A program made the translations under genes and the position numbers. Below the pieces are notes generated by a model that worked only from the letters and a program-made list of their open reading frames with translations, searched no databases and was not told the DNA's origin. This document shows, one piece after another, positions 62,010 to 64,000 of a DNA stretch of 64,000 nt. The stretch is from Trichomonas vaginalis G3 (lineage: Eukaryota; Parabasalia; Trichomonadida; Trichomonadidae). The DNA is taken from the NCBI RefSeq assembly GCF_026262505.1, contig NC_067205.1:10478001-10542000 (forward strand). The letters are read 5' to 3'. Position 1 is the stretch's first letter. Every line of letters starts with the position of its first letter.

Positions 62010-63849
62010 GATTATATCTCCAGCACAGCAACTGATATACTATCCGGAGCTCATTGCCATAGCAAAAGTGAAAAGGAATGGCATATTTTCAATTGATTCT
62101 AATACAGTTGTAGAAACTAAGTATAATTATGATCAACATATTTCAATAACTGCAACTTATGAATATAGTAAATCAGCAACTCTTACAGCTTGTTATGACT
62201 TTATTAATGAGAATGGCCAAGTAGCTCTTACAAAAGATGAAGACTCTTTTCCGGCAACAACATCAAATCAAAAGAAAAAATTCACATATGATATCACTCT
62301 CCCATCAGATGCAGGAAGATATATTCTTAAGTTATACGCAAAGAATGGTAATTATATTTCAACTTCTGTTAAATACAATATTGAGGTTGAAAATACAAAT
62401 ACAAATAATAATGCCAGACCAAGGTTAGAATTTGAAGGTGAAAAGACGAAAGATTTCAACTTTAATGTTCCTATCCCAGAACCAAGCACAGTTTATAAGC
62501 TCATCCTCAAATCCGAGAGCGAAGGCAAGACTTCAGAACTCGTCAGCAAAGAATTTCGTTCTGTGAACCAGAAGGCTAAACTTGAATTTGTAAGTGACAC
62601 TCCATCGATTCTCGAGACTGGCATCACATACATATTCCGCGTCAAGATCACAGATCCAGATGACAACACACTCAAAGTTACAAAAGGAATGGACGATAAA
62701 AGAGGTAAAGCAGAAACGATCACTAAAACTAGCGAATCAACAATATATGACATACCGATGACTCCCAAAGATAACTTAATTGGAAAAGATATTACCATCT
62801 ATCTCTATGTTCAAGACTCGTCTGAAGAAGTTTCTATTTCTCACAAAGCCTCTGTTATCCAACAAAAGCCAAAGTTCGAGCTCATCGATTCTCTCGAAGA
62901 CACCATGGATAAGAACCACGCAGATCATATCGCAGTTCATGGCACCATCAGTCTCACAATACCAAAGAAGACAATCAACGCCATCTTCGAAATGTATGAT
63001 TCAAGCGAGACGCTTGTCAAGAGCGGAACTCTTTCAACACTTGAAACCACTGATACATTGAAATCAATGGAGTTCAACGAGAAGATCGAACTTCCTGAAA
63101 CTGACAACGCTCAATACACAGTTAAAATCTTTGCCAAGTATGACGATATTGTCTCTGCATTCATCAAATCGATCAGTGTCCAAGTCCACAACTCCAAAGT
63201 CAAACTCGAATTCATCACAGAAGTTCCAGACGAATTCGAAGTCAATAAACAATATCCAATTAAAGTCAAGATTACTGACTCAGATGATGACAGTGTAATG
63301 GTTGGAATTGGAATTAATGATAAAACATATGAATTTAAGAAAGCGGATTTGGTTGATCATGCTCTTGAAAAATATTTTAACTTTACACTCAAAAGGGTCG
63401 CTCTCAACACTAGAGTAACAATCTATATCTATGCAGAAGATAGTTCAAAGCAAAGAATTCACATCTCTAAAGAAGTAACAGTAATTCCAGCACGACCAAA
63501 GTTTTCACTAACCGAAGATATCTCAAAGAATTATGTCCACTCCGAAGTAATTACAGTAAAATATCAGTATGGTATTGAAGATAAAGAACAATCTGTTACA
63601 GCATTTTATGAATTGTATAATACAATTCCTTCATTATCTCTTACTCAAAGCGGTGAGTTCTCATCTTTTACAACAGGCACTGATGAAAATAGCTACTATT
63701 CATCACAAGAAAATACCATTAGTCTGCCAAATAAAGAATCCACTTACAAACTTATCCTTTATTCTAAGGTTGGTGAAACTAAATCAAAGGAAATTATAGT
63801 TGATGATATAGGGTGTCCAAAGGTGCGTTTAGCACAGCGCTCTATATGA
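61990..63849 (+). CDS. Beta-sandwich repeat surface-type protein, interrupted
   Basis: 619 codons. Repeating segments of 90-100 residues, each with the pattern 'PKFELID...', 'IxVKxTDxDDxxxxVxxGxxD' and 'VTIYIYAEDSSKQxIxISKEVTVI', resemble Ig/cadherin-like beta-sandwich domains of large trichomonad surface proteins. The start at 61990 overlaps the divergent cyclase start by 20 bp and is doubtful; the recognisable family part begins near 62060. The 3' end is odd: after IIVDDI (about 63805) sequence character changes and the last 13 residues (GCPKVRLAQRSI) come from another repeat. The gene is therefore cut on the right, and possibly on the left. Confidence 0.5.
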   Translation: MKYAKIMIISPAQQLIYYPELIAIAKVKRNGIFSIDSNTVVETKYNYDQHISITATYEYSKSATLTACYDFINENGQVALTKDEDSFPATTSNQKKKFTYDITLPSDAGRYILKLYAKNGNYISTSVKYNIEVENTNTNNNARPRLEFEGEKTKDFNFNVPIPEPSTVYKLILKSESEGKTSELVSKEFRSVNQKAKLEFVSDTPSILETGITYIFRVKITDPDDNTLKVTKGMDDKRGKAETITKTSESTIYDIPMTPKDNLIGKDITIYLYVQDSSEEVSISHKASVIQQKPKFELIDSLEDTMDKNHADHIAVHGTISLTIPKKTINAIFEMYDSSETLVKSGTLSTLETTDTLKSMEFNEKIELPETDNAQYTVKIFAKYDDIVSAFIKSISVQVHNSKVKLEFITEVPDEFEVNKQYPIKVKITDSDDDSVMVGIGINDKTYEFKKADLVDHALEKYFNFTLKRVALNTRVTIYIYAEDSSKQRIHISKEVTVIPARPKFSLTEDISKNYVHSEVITVKYQYGIEDKEQSVTAFYELYNTIPSLSLTQSGEFSSFTTGTDENSYYSSQENTISLPNKESTYKLILYSKVGETKSKEIIVDDIGCPKVRLAQRSI

Positions 63850-64000
63850 GACTATTAATGGAGATATATGCTGATTATAAATATATAATAAAAAATATGA
63901 ATATATGTATATGATGAGTATGTTGTATTTTGGCGCCATGCCGGGATATAAAATGAATTTTGAGACAAGAGGCGGTTTCGCGGGAAATTTTGGCGGGATT
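63811..64000. mobile_element. Terminus of an unidentified element at window edge
   Basis: A sharp change at about 63811 (GGGTGTCCAAAGGTGCGTTT, then AGCACAGCGC) cuts the surface-protein frame. The flank GATATA suggests a TA-type target, but the other end is outside the window. Near the edge lies GCGGTTTCGCGGGAAATTTTGGCGGG. It could be a Tvmar-like mariner, a MULE or another Maverick end; the family cannot be fixed. Confidence 0.45.

Overview
The window looks like a nuclear contig from a parabasalid (trichomonad) protist. The DNA is AT-rich, the host genes are intronless and closely packed, a large PAS-plus-cyclase membrane protein is present, and more than half of the window is a very large Maverick/Polinton-type element of the kind known to fill Trichomonas genomes. 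The species cannot be fixed from sequence alone; Trichomonas or a near relative fits best.

Layout. 1-3.28 kb: left host flank, with a coiled-coil protein gene and a damaged PPP-family Ser/Thr phosphatase. 3.286-44.158 kb: one composite Maverick/Polinton bounded by a 46-bp terminal inverted repeat (one mismatch); the terminal motif is doubled at the left end. Its left part (3.6-12.8 kb) carries a Dam-like adenine methyltransferase, small proteins, a probable capsid-type family, a phage-like tail fibre with a collar-type end, a retroviral-type integrase gene split by a 1.08-kb hAT-like element with an 8-bp target duplication, and an HNH nuclease. The middle (12.8-26.1 kb) is much more decayed: tandem repeats, two KilA-N genes in repeated modules, a dispersed palindromic repeat, an odd block of almost pure G/T, and remnants of structural genes including a probable major capsid gene. 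From 26.875 to 41.219 kb lies a giant inverted repeat: two arms of about 7.06 kb around a 215-bp spacer, each carrying the same ten genes (packaging ATPase, capsid-like proteins, fibre and others). The right end (41.2-44.16 kb) has two overlapping coiled-coil protein genes. No intact DNA polymerase B or protease was recognised.

44.2-64 kb: right host flank with beta-adaptin, a helical-repeat protein, a BAR-like protein, replication factor C large subunit, three copies of an F5/8-type-C-like family, an adenylate cyclase, and a beta-sandwich surface-type protein cut by another repeat at the window edge. A 1.47-kb MITE-like element with a perfect 9-bp target duplication lies at 48.53-50.00 kb.

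Two regulatory patterns stand out in the Maverick. Divergent genes share only 16-18 bp between their ATG codons. Nearly every ORF has a T-run followed by a short spacer and WAAATG at its start. Some host genes (phosphatase, cyclase) also carry single-base frame problems, so part of the damage could be assembly error rather than biology.
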